NCBI GenBank assembly: GCA_949296575.1
Contig: CASFPE010000011.1
Coordinates: 99,354 to 163,353, forward strand
Direction: 5' to 3'
DNA: 64,000 nt
Source of the DNA: an uncultured Bacteroides sp.
GTDB taxonomy: Bacteria > Bacteroidota > Bacteroidia > Bacteroidales > Bacteroidaceae
Part shown: positions 62,490-64,000 of the stretch, one piece after another
Position numbering within the stretch: position 1 is the first letter of the stretch
Layout: each line of letters opens with the position of its first letter
The notes under the pieces: model-generated
What the model saw: the letters and a program-made list of their open reading frames with translations, nothing else
Told to the model about the DNA's origin: nothing
The model's database searches: none
Position numbers and translations under genes: made by a program

Positions 62490-62608
62490 AAGATTGGACC
62501 TGATAAAAGACATGGAAATCTTCCTTGAAAACCCAGCGGGGCTTCTATTTCCGTAAAATAGGTACAAACATCGGGGATATGTCTACCTTTTTGCTTTTTG
62601 TATTGCCG

Positions 62609-62617
62609 TATCTTTGC
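62609..62617 (+). promoter_or_regulatory. -7 box of the acetyltransferase-flavodoxin-AKR operon
   Basis: TATCTTTGC at 62609-62617, 27 bases before the ATG at 62644. Confidence 0.65.
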
Positions 62618-62643
62618 ACGCAATAAACTAAATGCGAGGAATT

Positions 62644-63216
62644 ATGACACTTGAAGAATTCAAGGATTTCGTCAAGACCGGCAGGCCACTTGACACGGAA
62701 GATATACATCAGTTCATGGACAAAATGGGAGGGGAGGCGCGGAAAATCACTTTCCGGCTGAACTCTGCCTATCATACTCCGGAGGAAATCAGGGACATCC
62801 TATCCGAACTTTTCGGGAAAGCCGTCCCCTCCACGCTCCGTGTGTTCCCGCCGTTTTATACCGATTTCGGCAAGAACATCGAGGTGGGCGAAGATGTGTT
62901 CATCAACGCCTGCTGCCATTTCCAAGACCATGGCGGCGTACGCATCGGGGACGGATGCCAGATAGGTCACAATGTGGTGTTTGCCACGCTCAACCATTTC
63001 CTGGAGCCGGAGAAGCGCAAGATGACTTATTCCGCGCCTATCGTCTTGGGGAAGAATGTCTGGGTAGGCTCCAACGCCACTATCCTGCAAGGCGTGACCA
63101 TTGGCGACAATGCCGTGATAGGTGCCGGGGCGGTCGTCACAGGCGATATACCTGCTGATGCGGTTGCGGTCGGTGTGCCGGCAAGGGTGGTCAAGCATAT
63201 ACCTGTTAAACTGTAA
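62644..63216 (+). CDS. Hexapeptide-repeat sugar O-acetyltransferase-like protein
   Basis: 190 residues from the ATG at 62644. Maltose/galactoside acetyltransferase type: N-terminal helices, then left-handed beta helix (VGEDVFINACCHFQDHGGVRIGDGCQIGHNVVFATLNH with the catalytic His, IVLGKNVWVGSNATILQGVTIGDNAVIGAGAVVTGDIPADAVAVGVPARVV). Acetyl-CoA donor; acceptor unknown. Its neighbours, a flavodoxin and an aldo/keto reductase, form a short redox-type operon often seen together in gut Bacteroidales. Confidence 0.9.
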   Translation: MTLEEFKDFVKTGRPLDTEDIHQFMDKMGGEARKITFRLNSAYHTPEEIRDILSELFGKAVPSTLRVFPPFYTDFGKNIEVGEDVFINACCHFQDHGGVRIGDGCQIGHNVVFATLNHFLEPEKRKMTYSAPIVLGKNVWVGSNATILQGVTIGDNAVIGAGAVVTGDIPADAVAVGVPARVVKHIPVKL

Positions 63217-63220
63217 TATT

Positions 63221-63790
63221 ATGAACAAGATTATATTGACATTGGCGGCGGTAATGACCATGAGCTTTGCCGCCTGCGCCCAAAACAAAGGAGAAAAGAA
63301 TATGCAAACCGAAAACAAACCATTAGTCGTGTATTTCTCAGCTACAGGCACGACCGCCAAAGCAGCCTGGACGATTGCGGAGGTCACGGGCGGCACCTTG
63401 TACGAGATTGTTCCGCAACAAGCCTACACCTCAAATGACCTCGACTGGAACGACAAACAATCGCGCAGTTCGGTGGAAATGAACAATCCGCAGGCACGTC
63501 CGGCATTGAAAGACACGAAACTGAATGTCGCTGCCCACGATGTCATTTTCATCGGCTATCCCATCTGGTGGGACCAGGCTCCGCGAATCATCAATACATT
63601 CATTGAGAGCCACGACCTGAAAGGTAAGACGCTCGTTCCGTTTGCTACCTCCGGCGGAAGCGGGATAAGCAATAGCGTGAAAAAATTAAGGAAAGCCTAT
63701 CCCGACCTAGAATGGCAGGACGGCAAGCTGTTGAACAGAGCCAGCCGGAATACCGTTCAAAACTGGGTCGGTGATGTGATGGGGAAATAG
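63221..63790 (+). CDS. Flavodoxin-like protein with lipoprotein-type signal
   Basis: 189 residues from the ATG at 63221, four bases after the acetyltransferase stop. Signal with lipobox (AAVMTMSFAAC), linker, then a long-chain flavodoxin-like domain: VVYFSATGTTAKAAWTIAE (FMN phosphate loop), IGYPIWWDQAPRIINTFIESHDLKGKTLVPFATSGGSGI and a C-terminal NTVQNWVGDV. Export is notable for a flavoprotein. It may pass electrons to the following aldo/keto reductase, which also carries an export signal (inference). Confidence 0.88.
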   Translation: MNKIILTLAAVMTMSFAACAQNKGEKNMQTENKPLVVYFSATGTTAKAAWTIAEVTGGTLYEIVPQQAYTSNDLDWNDKQSRSSVEMNNPQARPALKDTKLNVAAHDVIFIGYPIWWDQAPRIINTFIESHDLKGKTLVPFATSGGSGISNSVKKLRKAYPDLEWQDGKLLNRASRNTVQNWVGDVMGK

Positions 63791-63806
63791 TGAATTATCC
63801 AAGGTA

Positions 63807-64000
63807 ATGGACAGACGTGATTTTATCAAAAGCGGACTTCTTGCCGCAGCCGTAGGAGCGGTGAGCGGCCCGAAAGTCATTGCGCAGGAAGCCGAAAGGC
63901 AAGTGGCGAGGGAACAGTTGTCGAAAGACATCCTCAACTACAATCCACAGATGCAGTACCGCCCGATGGGGCGCACGGGTGTGAACGTATCGGCACTGGG
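63807..64000 (+). CDS. Aldo/keto reductase with twin-arginine signal, 3' end outside window
   Basis: The first 64 codons are visible. RRDFIKSGLLAAAVGAVSG is a Tat signal (RRxFxK), and the mature start QYRPMGRTGVNVSALG is the typical aldo/keto reductase opening strand (YRxLGxTGxxVSxLG). The catalytic Asp, Tyr, Lys and His lie outside the window. It is the third gene of the operon; Tat export would allow a folded, cofactor-loaded enzyme in the periplasm. Confidence 0.85.
   Translation, partial: MDRRDFIKSGLLAAAVGAVSGPKVIAQEAERQVAREQLSKDILNYNPQMQYRPMGRTGVNVSAL

Overview
The window is chromosomal DNA from a member of the order Bacteroidales (Bacteroidota). The evidence is the recurring promoter form TTG or TTTG, about 20 bases, then TAnnTTTG(C); very few purine-rich ribosome binding sites; families typical of the phylum (DUF4270, DUF4251, DUF4492, BspA-like leucine-rich proteins, a TonB receptor with a carboxypeptidase-like N-terminal domain, an SDR-type uxuB); and a Na+-translocating methylmalonyl-CoA decarboxylase operon. 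Base composition is uneven: roughly 5.5-13 kb and 40-48 kb are very GC-rich, while 49-64 kb is more AT-rich. I cannot name the genus. No phage, transposase, plasmid gene or CRISPR array is visible.

Layout. 0-4.1 kb: a tight co-directional cassette of HPr-kinase-like kinase, signal-peptidase-like protein, PqqD-like peptide chaperone, nucleotidyltransferase and ABC exporter, cut by the left edge. It looks like the tailoring and export half of a RiPP (possibly lasso-like) system and is the best candidate here for an undescribed system. 4.2-7.5 kb: ffh, folD and a membrane-bound lytic transglycosylase. 7.6-10.1 kb: a complex intergenic repeat, a BspA-like surface protein and its terminator. 10.1-20.9 kb: porin-like protein, K+/H+ antiporter, HIT protein, prmA, MATE pump, RluA-type pseudouridine synthase, GH28 with a tiny upstream ORF, and a lipoprotein. 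20.9-25 kb: Hsp20, YitT, a palindromic repeat region, DUF4251 and an S41 protease. 25-29.9 kb: uxuA-uxuB, a small basic protein, DUF4270 lipoprotein and half of a starch synthase. 30-36 kb: panC-panD facing the mce-mmdA-oadG-BCCP-oadB operon for succinate-to-propionate conversion. 36-42.3 kb: TonB receptor, FemAB-like protein, then nitroreductase-DUF2520-kdsC-maf. 42.3-44.6 kb: an inverted second copy of the BspA/repeat/terminator unit carrying an extra HU-like gene. 44.6-50.4 kb: a TolC-MacA-MacB export operon ending in a LytS-type kinase without a response regulator. 50.5-56.4 kb: DUF4492-cydAB, riboflavin synthase, nitroreductase, YihY and RNase P RNA. 56.7-64 kb: HtrA/DegP, a second palindromic repeat, a fused double GNAT with a gene remnant, tRNA-Asp, rarA, a 2-hydroxyacid dehydrogenase, a hexapeptide acetyltransferase, a flavodoxin and the start of an aldo/keto reductase.

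The points that go beyond routine annotation are the inverted duplication around 7.6-10.1 and 42.3-44.6 kb, with a tandem array differing by one unit between copies; a dispersed element carrying a 42-base palindrome (two full copies, one partial); and three CYGTTAA boxes spaced by whole helical turns upstream of degP.
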